This document shows positions 8,771 to 17,471 of a stretch of DNA of 43,555 nt, piece after piece; within the stretch, counting starts at the first letter, position 1, and every line of letters begins with the position of its first letter. The translations under genes were made by a program, and so were the position numbers. Under the pieces are notes generated by a model. The model was given only the letters and a program-made list of their open reading frames with translations, did no database searches and was not told where the DNA came from. The stretch spans positions 1 through 43,555 of the forward strand of contig CADCWP010000013.1 of the NCBI GenBank assembly GCA_902806425.1, read 5' to 3'. This DNA comes from an uncultured Truepera sp. GTDB taxonomy: Bacteria > Deinococcota > Deinococci > Deinococcales > Trueperaceae.

Positions 8771-8777
8771 CGAGCCC

Positions 8778-9794
8778 GTGACCCCTCCCCTCGACCTCAC
8801 CACCCTTCAGGCTGAGCTGGACACCGCCATCTTCCGTGAGCTTCCGGACGCGCACACTAACCCCGATCTGGAGCGGTTTTACACGCTCCTGAGGGATTAT
8901 CCGGAGCGGGGCGGCAAACGGCTTCGTGGGCTCGTCTTGCTGCTTTCTGCGGCGGCGCACGGGGCTTCGTGGCGGGCTGGGCTGGGCGTGGCGGCGGCTC
9001 TGGAGCTTTTTCAAAACTGGGTGCTGATCCACGACGACATTGAGGACAACTCCGAGGACCGGCGCGGCCACCCGGCGCTGCACAAGCAGATCGGAATGCC
9101 GGTCGCGCTCAACGTCGGCGACGCGCTGCACATCTATATGTGGCGGACGCTGCTCCGCGCCGACTGGACGTCGTGGGCACAGCAGTGGCGGGTGGTGGAG
9201 GCGTTCGAGGGGATGATTTCGCGCACCGCCGAGGGGCAGCACCTCGACCTCATATGGGTCGCCGAGGGCCGCTTCGACGTTTCAGAAGCCGATTATCTAG
9301 CGATGGTCACGCTTAAGTCGGCGTACTACACGGTGGTGGGGCCGCTGACGTTGGGGGCTCTATGTGCCGGAGCCGAGCCCAACCCTAGGCTATACGAGGC
9401 AGGGATCGACCTCGGCGTGGCCTTTCAGATACGCGACGACGTGCTCAACCTCATGGACGACGTTTCCTACGGAAAAGAGTTCGCCGGTGACCTCTTCGAG
9501 GCGAAGCGCACGCTCGTGCTGGCACACTTTTTCGCCCACGCCGCGCCCCAGCAGCAGGACGAGGTAAGGCGCGTTTTAGGTAAACCGCGCCCCGAGAAGA
9601 CGCACGCCGAAGTTGCGCGGGTGCTGCTTCTCCTGCGTGAAACCGGGTCGCTCCGCTACGCTCAGGTGGTCGCGGAGGCGAAGGCGGCGTCTGGCCTGAC
9701 ACGCTTGAGGGACGCGCTGAGAACATCCCCGGACCAGGCAGCTGCGGGGACCATCGTGCAGCTTCTGGGTGAGGTCGCGCAGCGCCGGACCTGA
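8778..9794 (+). CDS. Polyprenyl (geranylgeranyl/farnesyl-type) diphosphate synthase
   Basis: Class I trans-isoprenyl diphosphate synthase, 338 aa, condensing IPP with allylic diphosphates to make precursors of menaquinone, carotenoids or carrier lipids. GGKRLR (45-50) binds IPP; the first Asp-rich motif is DDIED (86-90), preceded by W81 at -5; the second is DDVLNLMDD. Chain length cannot be fixed from this. GTG 8778 is preferred over the GTG at 8742 because TATACT lies seven bases upstream and would be inside the longer reading frame; homologues also begin near this point. Followed after 55 bases by comF-like gene with its own promoter. Confidence 0.9.
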   Translation: MTPPLDLTTLQAELDTAIFRELPDAHTNPDLERFYTLLRDYPERGGKRLRGLVLLLSAAAHGASWRAGLGVAAALELFQNWVLIHDDIEDNSEDRRGHPALHKQIGMPVALNVGDALHIYMWRTLLRADWTSWAQQWRVVEAFEGMISRTAEGQHLDLIWVAEGRFDVSEADYLAMVTLKSAYYTVVGPLTLGALCAGAEPNPRLYEAGIDLGVAFQIRDDVLNLMDDVSYGKEFAGDLFEAKRTLVLAHFFAHAAPQQQDEVRRVLGKPRPEKTHAEVARVLLLLRETGSLRYAQVVAEAKAASGLTRLRDALRTSPDQAAAGTIVQLLGEVAQRRT

Positions 9795-9837
9795 CGCTAC
9801 ACTAAAAAGTTCACCTTCTTAACCCAATATCTCAAGC

Positions 9838-9843
9838 TAAACT
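9838..9843 (+). promoter_or_regulatory. -10 box TAAACT of leaderless comF-like transcript
   Basis: TAAACT followed by six bases (CGAGCC) and then the GTG start at 9850, with no Shine-Dalgarno. The arrangement is nearly the same as at 8765-8780, including the shared ACTCGAGCC string. Confidence 0.6.
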
Positions 9844-9849
9844 CGAGCC

Positions 9850-10437
9850 GTGTACCTGCTCCTTACCTGCCCGGTCTGCCGCGCGGCGAGGAGTGGACCG
9901 CAGGGCCTCTGCTCGCACTGCGCCGCGTCCCTTTTTATGCCGCAGATAGCTGCCTTTGAACTGTCCTTAGGCCCCTACAGTGGGGCTTTAGAGAGGGCTA
10001 TCAAAGCCTACAAGTTTGGGCAGGTCAGGCGTCTGGGCGAGCTTTTCGGCAGCGCGTTGGCCGACACCTTGCAGGCGAGTTCATGGCCTCTCGACGTTAT
10101 CTGTGCCGTACCGCTGCATCCGCTCAGGTATATGCAGCGAGGGTTTAACCAGTCTGCTCTGGTCGCGCGGACGGCTGCGAAACGGTCCCGGCTCCCTTAC
10201 CGCCCTCTCCTGGCTCGCGTCCGTACGACGCGCCAGCAGGCGCGGCTCGGGGCGGTCGAGCGGCAGGGCAACGTCGCGGGGGCCTTCCGGTCCGCGCCCC
10301 TAGCGGGAGAGCGAGTTCTACTGGTCGACGACGTGATGACGAGCGGTGCCACGGTGACCGAGTGCGCGCTGACGCTCTTCGCGGCGGGAGCGAGCCGGGT
10401 GTACGTAGCAACGCTGGCTAGGGCTCAGCACCCCTAG
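9850..10437 (+). CDS. comF: ComF family phosphoribosyltransferase-like competence protein
   Basis: 195-aa ComF/GntX-type protein. An N-terminal zinc-binding pair of CxxC motifs (CPVC and CSHC) is followed by a PRTase fold with the PRPP loop VLLVDDVMTSGATV. ComF acts in the cytoplasm during natural transformation, associated with DNA uptake and processing by single-strand translocation; Deinococcota are often naturally competent. The GTG start is supported by the -10 box six bases upstream. It converges on the degT-like gene with only two bases between, and no terminator is visible there. Confidence 0.88.
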   Translation: MYLLLTCPVCRAARSGPQGLCSHCAASLFMPQIAAFELSLGPYSGALERAIKAYKFGQVRRLGELFGSALADTLQASSWPLDVICAVPLHPLRYMQRGFNQSALVARTAAKRSRLPYRPLLARVRTTRQQARLGAVERQGNVAGAFRSAPLAGERVLLVDDVMTSGATVTECALTLFAAGASRVYVATLARAQHP

Positions 10438-10439
10438 TT

Positions 10440-11519
10440 TCACCTGAGCGCGTGCGCCAACGTCTCCACAACCTCGGCTACCTCCGACTCGTGCAGATTG
10501 GGGTGTAGCGGCAGGGCCAAAAGCTCCCTGGCAGCGGCTCGAGCCTCCCTACAGTCGCCGTGTTCTTTACCTCTAAGCGGGGGCAGGTCGGGGAGGGCGT
10601 ATGGGTAATAAGCCCGCGCCTCCACACCGTTCTCGTTAAGAAACCGCATCACCCGGTCGCGTTGGGGTACGCGCACGACGTAGAGGTGATAGACACCCCC
10701 CTGATGACGAAGAACCGTTACAGGTAGCGCCGCCAAGGCTTCGTCGTAACGTTTCGCCAAGTCCCGGCGACGGGCGTTCCAGGGGTCCAAGCAGGGCAGC
10801 TTGACGCTCAAGACAACCGCTTGCAGGGCGTCGAGCCTCGAGGTGGTGCCGACCGCCTCGTGATAGTAGGGGCGCGTCGCACCGTGTGTCCGCAGAAGCC
10901 GCACCGACTCGGCGACCTCCGCGTGTGGCGTTGTCACCAGGCCACCGTCCCCCGCTGCACCCAGATTTTTGGTCGGATAAAACGAGTAGCAGCAGGCGTC
11001 GCTCCAGCTGCCGAGCGGTTGACCATCCAGGTTCGCGCCCGACGCCTGCGCCGCGTCCTCGATCACCTTGAGGCCGTGCTTTTGGGCGAGTTCGGCTACG
11101 GCGGGCATGTCGGCGGGGCAGCCGTAGAGGTGAACGGGCATGAGGGCTTTTGTTCTAGCTGTGAGGGCGGCTTCGGCGGCCCCAGCGGACAGGTTGAGCG
11201 TATGGGGGTCGACATCGACCAGCACCGGCTCCGCACCGACCAGCAGCACCGCCTCCGCCGAGGCGTAAAACGACAGCGCCGGGACGATCACCTCGTCGCC
11301 GGGGCCGACCCCGAGCGCCCGCAGCGACAAGACCAAGGCGTCGGTCCCCGAACCGACCCCGACGGCGTGTGCGGCCTCCGTGTAGGCGGCGAACTCGGCC
11401 TCGAAACGCGCGACCCGTTCACCCAAGACGAACTGACCGCTGCGGAGCGTCTCCAGAACAGCGGCCTCGAGCCGTTCCTGCACCGGCCCCGGCACCCTCA
11501 CATCGAAAAGCCGGATCAC
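10440..11519 (-). CDS. DegT/DnrJ/EryC1/StrS family PLP-dependent aminotransferase
   Basis: 359-aa sugar aminotransferase family member, usually transferring an amino group to a nucleotide-linked keto-sugar for surface polysaccharide or glycan synthesis. The PLP-binding Lys is in SFYPTKNLGAAGDGG; the ED-AAQASGA stretch holds the Asp that pairs with the PLP ring nitrogen. Start GTG overlaps the folD stop by four bases (GTGA), making it the last gene of the efp-acc operon. That place is odd for a sugar enzyme, and the rest of the operon does not point to a substrate. Confidence 0.9.
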   Translation of the reverse strand: MIRLFDVRVPGPVQERLEAAVLETLRSGQFVLGERVARFEAEFAAYTEAAHAVGVGSGTDALVLSLRALGVGPGDEVIVPALSFYASAEAVLLVGAEPVLVDVDPHTLNLSAGAAEAALTARTKALMPVHLYGCPADMPAVAELAQKHGLKVIEDAAQASGANLDGQPLGSWSDACCYSFYPTKNLGAAGDGGLVTTPHAEVAESVRLLRTHGATRPYYHEAVGTTSRLDALQAVVLSVKLPCLDPWNARRRDLAKRYDEALAALPVTVLRHQGGVYHLYVVRVPQRDRVMRFLNENGVEARAYYPYALPDLPPLRGKEHGDCREARAAARELLALPLHPNLHESEVAEVVETLAHALR

Positions 11520-12364
11520 GCCCCACCGTCCCCGCGCCGCCTCGAGGCCGCCATGACCGTGTTCTGCATGAGCATGGCGACCGTCATCGGCCCGACGCCC
11601 CCCGGCACCGGCGTAAGGTAGCCCGCGACCTCCGTGACCTCCGGATGCACATCGCCGCGCAGCTTGCCCTCGACCCGGTTGATGCCCACGTCGAGCACGA
11701 CCGCGCCCGGTTTGACCATCTCGCGTGTTAGCAGCGCGTGCCGCCCGACCGCCGCGACCAGAATATCGGCCTCTCGGGTAAGCGTACCTAAGCTCCGCGT
11801 CTTGGAGTGCGCGACCGTCACCGTCGCGTCACGCTGTAAAAAGAGCACTGCCGCCGGTTTGCCAACCAACGATGAGCGCCCGACGATGACCACCCGTTTC
11901 CCGGCGATTTCTAGCCCGTAAAAGTCCATGATGCGGATTAGTCCCGCCGGGGTACAGGGGACGAGCGCCCGCCCGCCGTTCCAGAGCCGCCCGACGTTCA
12001 CCGGGTGAAAACCGTCGACATCCTTGGCCGGGTCGATGGCTTCTTGTACGGCGCGAATGTCCAGAGGCGGCGGCAAGGGGTCCTGTACCAGAATCCCGTC
12101 GACCTCGGGGTCGGCGCTAATCTCAAGAACGCGCGCCAGCAGTTCGCGTTGCGTAGTGCTCTCGCCCAGCACCTCAACCCGCGATGTGAGTCCGAGCTGT
12201 GTCGCGGTGCGGTCTTTGCCACGGACGTAGGCGACGCTCGCCGGGTCCTCACCGACGCGCACCACCACCAGCTGGGGCTTGAAGGGCAGCGTCGTGAGCG
12301 TCTCCGCAAGCTCACGGGTGACGCTCCTAGCGACCTCGCGCCCGTCCAGACGCTCCGCCGCCAC
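11516..12364 (-). CDS. folD: Bifunctional methylenetetrahydrofolate dehydrogenase/cyclohydrolase
   Basis: 282-aa FolD, interconverting 5,10-methylene-THF and 10-formyl-THF in the cytoplasm. The catalytic Tyr and Lys are in SVAYVRGKDRTA; the nucleotide loop is GRSSLVGKPAA; PCTPAG and a C-terminal PVPGGVGPMTVAML complete the signature set. Start GTG overlaps the nusB stop by one base. The nusB-folD order is shared with Firmicutes. Nothing appears missing or truncated. Confidence 0.95.
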   Translation of the reverse strand: MAAERLDGREVARSVTRELAETLTTLPFKPQLVVVRVGEDPASVAYVRGKDRTATQLGLTSRVEVLGESTTQRELLARVLEISADPEVDGILVQDPLPPPLDIRAVQEAIDPAKDVDGFHPVNVGRLWNGGRALVPCTPAGLIRIMDFYGLEIAGKRVVIVGRSSLVGKPAAVLFLQRDATVTVAHSKTRSLGTLTREADILVAAVGRHALLTREMVKPGAVVLDVGINRVEGKLRGDVHPEVTEVAGYLTPVPGGVGPMTVAMLMQNTVMAASRRRGDGGA

Positions 12365-12861
12365 TAGCCCTCCACCGCGTCGTGGTCATGAGGGTCACGG
12401 GGGCGGTCCCCATTCTGATGGTCCTGGTGCTGGCGGTCACGGTGCAGCCGCGCCAGCACCCCGTTGACGAACCGCCCCGACTCCTCACCGCCGTAGCGCT
12501 TGGCGATGCGGACCGCAACCTCGAAGGTCACCTCCGGAGGCAGGTCCTCATAGGTCAGCTCGGTGAGGGCGAGCCTGAGGACCGCCAGGTCGGTCTGCGA
12601 CATCTGCGTGAATGTCCAGCCCTCGAGTACGTCCGTGAGTTTCGCGTCAAGCTCGGCTTGGTGTTCGGCAAACGTCCGCACGAGCCGTTCGGCGAAGACT
12701 ATCCCCTCAGCGTCCAGCGGGTCGCCGTACGCTTCGTCGTCCCCTGTTCCCTCGCTGAGGTCACTCCGGATGCCCTCCCACGCCTCGAGCAGCGGTTCCC
12801 CACCCCGCTCCGACTGAAAAAGCGCCCGAAACGCCAGCTCCCGCGCCCGCCGCCTAGCCAC
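12364..12861 (-). CDS. nusB: Transcription antitermination factor NusB
   Basis: 165-aa NusB, which with NusE (S10) binds boxA RNA and supports antitermination on rRNA operons. The N-terminal RRRARELAFRALFQSE and the later FVNGVLARL segment are family hallmarks. The C-terminus has a His- and Asp-rich tail (RDRQHQDHQNGDRPRDPHDH) beyond the usual fold. It overlaps the Asp23 gene by eight bases upstream and folD by one base downstream, so translation is coupled through this part of the operon. Confidence 0.93.
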   Translation of the reverse strand: MARRRARELAFRALFQSERGGEPLLEAWEGIRSDLSEGTGDDEAYGDPLDAEGIVFAERLVRTFAEHQAELDAKLTDVLEGWTFTQMSQTDLAVLRLALTELTYEDLPPEVTFEVAVRIAKRYGGEESGRFVNGVLARLHRDRQHQDHQNGDRPRDPHDHDAVEG

Positions 12862-13261
12862 GCGCCGCCTCCGAAGGTTCTCCGGCAGGCGGTGCGGTCT
12901 CCTCCGGCAGGTCGACCGCGTCGACCGTCACATTGACGCTGAGGACGGTCATCCCGGTCATCGACGCGACCGCCTCGCGCACCGAGCGCTGCACTTCGGC
13001 AGCGACCTTGGGAATGGCCAGTCCGTAGCGCACCCGCACGTGCAGGTCGATGGTGAGGGCGTCCCCCTCACGGGAGATAAAGACGCCCTTCGCCCGTCTG
13101 CCGGTGAGCAGTTCGCCCATCCGCGCCGGAGGGGAGGTCGTGGAGAGACCGGCGACCCCCTCAGTGGCGAGTTGGGCAATGCCGTAAAGTACGTCCTGCG
13201 AGATGTCTAACTGCACTAGAGCGTCGTCGGAGGAGGTGTTGGTGCTTGGTGCTGGTGTCAT
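12854..13261 (-). CDS. Asp23/Gls24 family envelope stress protein (YqhY-like)
   Basis: 135-aa Asp23/Gls24 domain protein. The core (about residues 15-115) shows the family pattern ISQDVLYGIAQLATEGVAGL and a later VRYGLAIPKVAAEVQRSV segment; the C-terminus is Pro/Glu-rich. In Bacillus the yqhY gene lies in the accB-accC-yqhY operon and affects acetyl-CoA carboxylase balance; the same order here supports that equivalence. One base separates it from the accC stop. Confidence 0.88.
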   Translation of the reverse strand: MTPAPSTNTSSDDALVQLDISQDVLYGIAQLATEGVAGLSTTSPPARMGELLTGRRAKGVFISREGDALTIDLHVRVRYGLAIPKVAAEVQRSVREAVASMTGMTVLSVNVTVDAVDLPEETAPPAGEPSEAARG

Positions 13262-13262
13262 C

Positions 13263-14600
13263 TTAGCCCTGCATTCGTTTGGCGATAAAGGTGGTGTAGA
13301 CCGCGCCGCGCTGGTAAAACGCGTTGTCGAGGACCCGCAAGTGGAAGGGAATGGTCGTCTTGATGCCCTCCAAGACGGTTTCGGTAAGCGCCCGCTTCAT
13401 CCGGGCGATGGCCTCGCCCCTGGTGGGTGCCCAGACGATGATTTTAGCGACGAGCGAGTCGTAGTGGGGCGGGATGCGGTAGCCCGAGTAGACGTGCGAG
13501 TCGACGCGGATACCGGGGCCGCCGGGCCAGTGCACGTCGGTAACCGTTCCCGCTGAGGGGCGAAAGTCGAAGTCGGGGTCCTCGGCGTTGACGCGCACCT
13601 CGATCGCGTGACCCGTGGTGTGCACCTCATCTTGCGTCAGCGACAACCCCTCCCCCGCCGCTACCCGGAACTGTTCGCGCACCAAGTCGAAGCGCGTGAC
13701 CATCTCGGTGACGGGGTGCTCGACCTGGATGCGGGTATTCATCTCCGAAAAGTAGAAACCGCCGTCCCGGTCAACCAAAAACTCGCAGGTCCCCGCACCT
13801 CGGTAGCGTATCCCTTTGGCGAGCCGAACCGCCGCCTCGGCGATCTCGAGCCGCAGGGGTGTAGGCAGCGTGCTGGGCGCTTCTTCCAAGACTTTTTGGT
13901 AGCGGCGCTGGATCGAACAGTCGCGGTCGAAAAAGTGAAGCACGTTGCCCTCGCCGTCGCCGAAGACCTGAATCTCGACGTGGCGCGGTTCGTCCAAATA
14001 TTTTTCCATATACATCTCACCGTTGCCGAAGGCCGCGCGCGCCTCCTCCTGAGCGTTGGTCAGGTTGCGCTGAAGCTCGTCCTCACTGCGTACGATCCGC
14101 ATCCCACGCCCGCCACCCCCCGCCGACGCCTTGAGGATGACCGGGTAGCCGATGCGCTCGGCGAACTCCCTGGCCTCGTCAAACGACGCCAGCGCCTCCG
14201 ACCCCGGTGTGATCGGCACGTCGCTCTCCTGCGCGACCCGCCGCGCGCTGGCCTTGTCACCGATGGCGCGGATGTTTTCCGGACGCGGGCCGATAAAGGT
14301 GATGCCGTGCTCCTCGCACTTCTGGGCGAACTCGGCATTTTCGCTCAGGAAGCCGTAGCCCGGATGGATCGCCTCGGCCCCCGTGACGAGCGCCGCCGAG
14401 AGTAGGTTGCGGACGTTTAGGTACGACCCCGACGACGCCGCCGGGCCGATGCAGATGGACTCGTCGGCCAAAAGCACCGGCAGGGAGGTCTCATCGGCTT
14501 TGGAGTACGCCTGCACGACCGTGACGCCGAGTTCTCGAGCTGCCCGGAGAACCCGCAGCGCGATCTCGCCTCGGTTGGCAATCAAAATTTTCTTAAACAC
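13263..14600 (-). CDS. accC: Acetyl-CoA carboxylase, biotin carboxylase subunit
   Basis: 445-aa AccC, carboxylating the biotin on AccB with ATP and bicarbonate as the first step of fatty-acid synthesis. N-terminal KILIANRGEIALRV, the ATP-grasp Gly loop GGGGRGMRI, and the EMNTRIQVEHPVTEMVT motif are all intact. Start is GTG 14600. Its AGGA lies in a short CAGGA-CCC-TCCTG hairpin that also covers the first base of the start codon. A 174-base spacer with nested inverted repeats separates it from accB, unusual in this otherwise tightly packed operon. Confidence 0.96.
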   Translation of the reverse strand: MFKKILIANRGEIALRVLRAARELGVTVVQAYSKADETSLPVLLADESICIGPAASSGSYLNVRNLLSAALVTGAEAIHPGYGFLSENAEFAQKCEEHGITFIGPRPENIRAIGDKASARRVAQESDVPITPGSEALASFDEAREFAERIGYPVILKASAGGGGRGMRIVRSEDELQRNLTNAQEEARAAFGNGEMYMEKYLDEPRHVEIQVFGDGEGNVLHFFDRDCSIQRRYQKVLEEAPSTLPTPLRLEIAEAAVRLAKGIRYRGAGTCEFLVDRDGGFYFSEMNTRIQVEHPVTEMVTRFDLVREQFRVAAGEGLSLTQDEVHTTGHAIEVRVNAEDPDFDFRPSAGTVTDVHWPGGPGIRVDSHVYSGYRIPPHYDSLVAKIIVWAPTRGEAIARMKRALTETVLEGIKTTIPFHLRVLDNAFYQRGAVYTTFIAKRMQG

Positions 14601-14774
14601 AGGAGGGTCCTGAGTCGGCGTTAGCTTTGGGGTTTAGCAATGAGCCATGAGCAATCCCGACCTCCCAAGCAGGTCGGCGGGACCACGTGAACCATGAGTA
14701 CAAACTTTTCCCCTCATTGCTCATGGCTCTGTACTCATTGCTGCGCTGAGCCGTTGCGGCACACTTACTTCCCG
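14601..14774 (-). repeat. Nested inverted repeats in the accB-accC spacer
   Basis: GAGCCATGAGCAAT (14642-14655) pairs perfectly with 14716-14729. Inside it, CCGACCT (14657-14663) pairs with AGGTCGG (14671-14677). ATGAGTAC (14694-14701) pairs with 14731-14738. GCAATGAG (14637-14644) also recurs as complement CTCATTGC at 14713-14720 and 14734-14741, so alternative pairings exist. I see no coding frame here. It could be a structured mRNA region governing accC, or a small dispersed repeat element. Confidence 0.7.
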
Positions 14775-15269
<495 letters not shown>

Positions 15270-15276
15270 ACTCACC

Positions 15277-15834
15277 CTAGGCGCGGCCCAGATACTCGCC
15301 CGTGCGGGTGTCGACCCGGATGGTCTCCCCCTGGTCGATAAAAAGCGGCACGGCAACGGTCGCGCCGGTTTCCAGGGTCGCGGGCTTCGAGCCGCCCGAG
15401 ACGGTGTCGCCTTTGACGCCGGGGTCGGTCCGGGTGATGGTGAGCGCGACGACGTTGGGCAGGGTCACCTTGAGGGCCTTGCTCTGATAGTAGTCGACGG
15501 TGACCTCCATCGACTCTTTGAGGAACTTTACCGGCGTCCCGATCTGCGTGGCCGTCAGGGTCGGCTGATCGTACGTCTCGGTGTCCATGAATGTATAGAC
15601 GTCGCCGTCGGTGTAGAGGTACTGCATGGTGCGGTAGTCGATAAAGATGTCTTGCAGCTTTTCGCCGGAGTTAAAGGTGCGCTCGACGATAGAGCCGGTT
15701 TCTAAGTTGCGAAACTTCGTGACGACCTTTGCGCCGCCGCGCCCCATCTTGAGGTGCGAGTAGTCGAGACACTCCCAGAGCCCGCCGTCCATCTCGACTT
15801 TGGTGCCGTTACGCAGTTCGGTTACGCTGATCAT
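15277..15834 (-). CDS. efp: Translation elongation factor P
   Basis: 185-aa EF-P with all three domains, relieving ribosome stalling at polyproline. The sequence is strikingly like Thermus EF-P ([41 protein letters not shown]). The loop tip reads MGRGGAKVV, so the functional residue is Arg32 rather than the Lys34 modified in E. coli. GGAGGAAGC precedes the ATG. It is the first gene of the operon running to degT. EF-P may matter for the very proline-rich small proteins at 36 kb. Confidence 0.97.
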   Translation of the reverse strand: MISVTELRNGTKVEMDGGLWECLDYSHLKMGRGGAKVVTKFRNLETGSIVERTFNSGEKLQDIFIDYRTMQYLYTDGDVYTFMDTETYDQPTLTATQIGTPVKFLKESMEVTVDYYQSKALKVTLPNVVALTITRTDPGVKGDTVSGGSKPATLETGATVAVPLFIDQGETIRVDTRTGEYLGRA

Positions 15835-16141
15835 GCTTCCTCCACGATAAAACTAAATGAGCCCAGAACAGGGCAAAAACACAGGTTTGCAGGCGGGTGC
15901 GCGGGCATTTTTCCGCCGCGTCAGCCCCTAAAGCCATCCGTGTCAGTCTAACACCCAGCTCGGACGCACAGCGGTAGCCTTCGGCGGCCCCTAACTATAG
16001 CGGTCCTTATAAATACAGGACCAGGAAACGCAGCCATATCCCGAGGGCACAGGTCATCACCTAAAGTGCGCCTTAGACAGCTTAGCGTAGGCTAATTTTG
16101 GCCTAAACCAGCTCTGAACGTAGCGAGACGGATGCTACCTG
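15835..16141. other. Non-coding stretch upstream of efp
   Basis: 307 bases without a convincing gene. A minus-strand -10 candidate TAGACT lies at 15945-15950, giving a 5' leader of roughly 105 bases for efp, but no good -35 accompanies it. A small inverted repeat GGTCCT / AGGACC (16002-16007 and 16017-16022) encloses an AT-rich TATAAATAC loop. No tRNA or known riboswitch pattern was recognised. Confidence 0.5.
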
Positions 16142-17038
16142 CTACAGCTCCACAAACGTCCCGCTCAGCCCCGACTGGGCGACGTAGCCGGACAAGTCGG
16201 CGGGGCTCAGGGGCTCTCCCCCGGTAACGGCGACGAAGGCGGCCTCGAGCACGTTCGTCGCCAGACTGCGCCCGTTCAGCCGGGGCGTGGTGGTCACGAG
16301 CAGGGCAGCGCCGCGTTCACGCAGCAGCGCGACGTTTTCCGGTGTCGTGGTGTTCGTCAGGACAGTTTTACCATCCAAGCGCCGGGGCAAAAAGCGGCGG
16401 ATCAGGTGCCAGTCTCCGGCGATCACCTCAGCCCAATCGTAGAGGCGAGTGTAGACGCTCGCGGCGACCTCTTCCTGGTCCTGCACCGCGCCCGTCGGGT
16501 AAAGCCACCCAATCGGCGCGTGCCGGACGACGGGCAACAGCGCGTAGGCGAGGCCACGCACCGTGCTCAGGCTCCGCAAGGGCAGTGGCACGTCTAGAAT
16601 CGAGATCAGGTCACCGTAACGCATCACGGCCCCGGTTTCAGAAAGCGCCTGCGCCATGCCGTAGCGGTCGACCGCCGAGACCATCAAGACCCTTTTGCCT
16701 GCAAGTCCTACTTCTGCGTGCAGGCGTTCGACAACCCGCCCTTCCAAAGTGGCTTTGAGTCCACTCCCGTCCCGGACAGGGGTGCGTGTAGCCTGCGCCG
16801 AGAGCCGCGCTGCGTCACGCAGGATGTAACGCCTTTTTCCAACGCTTACGTACAAGTTGATGCCGCCCAGCCCAATCGCGTCTACCTGGCCGTCCAACTC
16901 GCAGATAAGGGCGGCAGCTTTCTCGAGGTCGCCGTCTACACCCCGCCGCTGCACGCTAACCTCTCGGCCCAGCAGCGTCAGACACTCGTTGAGGTCACGG
17001 TGGGACGCGCCGAGCGACACGCTCACGACACGGTTCAC
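16142..17038 (-). CDS. Quinate 5-dehydrogenase-like conserved protein
   Basis: 298-aa protein resembling the family annotated quinate 5-dehydrogenase in Deinococcus and Thermus. Visible family stretches are VVSVSLGASHRDLN at the N-terminus, GQVDAIGLGGINLYV, KRVLMVSAVDRYGMAQAL (Rossmann-like strand) and LDGKTVLTNTTTPENV. I know of no firm biochemistry, so the enzyme name is provisional. GTG 17038 is chosen because TACACT (minus strand, 17046-17051) lies seven bases upstream with no Shine-Dalgarno, which fits a leaderless start; the longer frame runs back through the promoter. Confidence 0.72.
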   Translation of the reverse strand: MNRVVSVSLGASHRDLNECLTLLGREVSVQRRGVDGDLEKAAALICELDGQVDAIGLGGINLYVSVGKRRYILRDAARLSAQATRTPVRDGSGLKATLEGRVVERLHAEVGLAGKRVLMVSAVDRYGMAQALSETGAVMRYGDLISILDVPLPLRSLSTVRGLAYALLPVVRHAPIGWLYPTGAVQDQEEVAASVYTRLYDWAEVIAGDWHLIRRFLPRRLDGKTVLTNTTTPENVALLRERGAALLVTTTPRLNGRSLATNVLEAAFVAVTGGEPLSPADLSGYVAQSGLSGTFVEL

Positions 17039-17045
17039 GCCCTGA

Positions 17046-17051
17046 AGTGTA
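17046..17051 (-). promoter_or_regulatory. -10 box TACACT of a leaderless transcript
   Basis: Reads TACACT on the minus strand, seven bases before GTG 17038. No Shine-Dalgarno lies between. Confidence 0.55.
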
Positions 17052-17198
17052 GCAGACGCTGTTGAGGGGAGCTGAGGGCAAGTATAGCGTTTAACTTTAG
17101 TGCGGAGCCGGATGGCCGTCCCGAGTGCGGTGGGTGGCAAAAATCCCTCGCCGTTGACATATCCCCGACGCTTTGCAGGTTGTCCAGCTTGCCGCAAG

Positions 17199-17227
17199 TT
17201 GACCGCAATCTCTATATGCTCTTATAG
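17199..17227 (+). promoter_or_regulatory. Sigma70-type promoter for 58-aa protein gene
   Basis: TTGACC (17199-17204) and TTATAG (17222-17227) with a 17-base spacer. A perfect AAGGAGG follows at 17232-17238, seven bases before ATG 17246. Confidence 0.7.
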
Positions 17228-17245
17228 CCTCAAGGAGGCCAGACC

Positions 17246-17422
17246 ATGAAAACCCTTACCAGAGAACCCCGTTTACTCCCGCACCGTGCACAGTTCTTGG
17301 AAAGAGGCCCCGTGAAAAGCTTTATCGAACAAATCCGCGCGCTTCCCGACCGCGCTTTGTTTTGGGTGGGTGTGCTGCTGTTCACCACAGGTACGCTCAA
17401 GATTGAAGATTTACCCGAATAG
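17246..17422 (+). CDS. Small predicted membrane protein, 58 aa
   Basis: Unrecognised short gene. The N-terminal half is basic and polar (MKTLTREPRLLPHRAQF), followed by an amphipathic part and one hydrophobic segment LFWVGVLLFTTGTL near residues 38-51, ending in IEDLPE. The good promoter and the best Shine-Dalgarno in this part of the window argue that it is expressed. It lies between the divergent quinate-dehydrogenase-like gene and the convergent pilin gene. The ending has no toxin-like Lys/Arg tail. Function unknown. Confidence 0.65.
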   Translation: MKTLTREPRLLPHRAQFLERGPVKSFIEQIRALPDRALFWVGVLLFTTGTLKIEDLPE

Positions 17423-17455
17423 CAAAAGAAAAGACGAGCGGTTAGGCTCGCCTTT
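17423..17455 (-). terminator. Terminator of the pilin gene
   Basis: On the minus strand a five-pair stem CGAGC / GCTCG with a six-base loop, extended past one mismatch, runs into TCTTTTCTTTT. It also lies just after the convergent 58-aa gene, where it would be weaker (T3). Confidence 0.6.
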
Positions 17456-17471
17456 GTGATCCCAGGTCTGA

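Noticed and set aside
10821-11621. 266-codon open frame on + strand opposite the degT-like gene
   Set aside because: It is antisense to a gene with clear PLP motifs; its composition is Arg/Gly-rich shadow sequence of a GC-rich gene, with no Shine-Dalgarno.
13608-14405. 265-codon open frame on + strand opposite accC
   Set aside because: Antisense shadow of a fully conserved enzyme; no family features.
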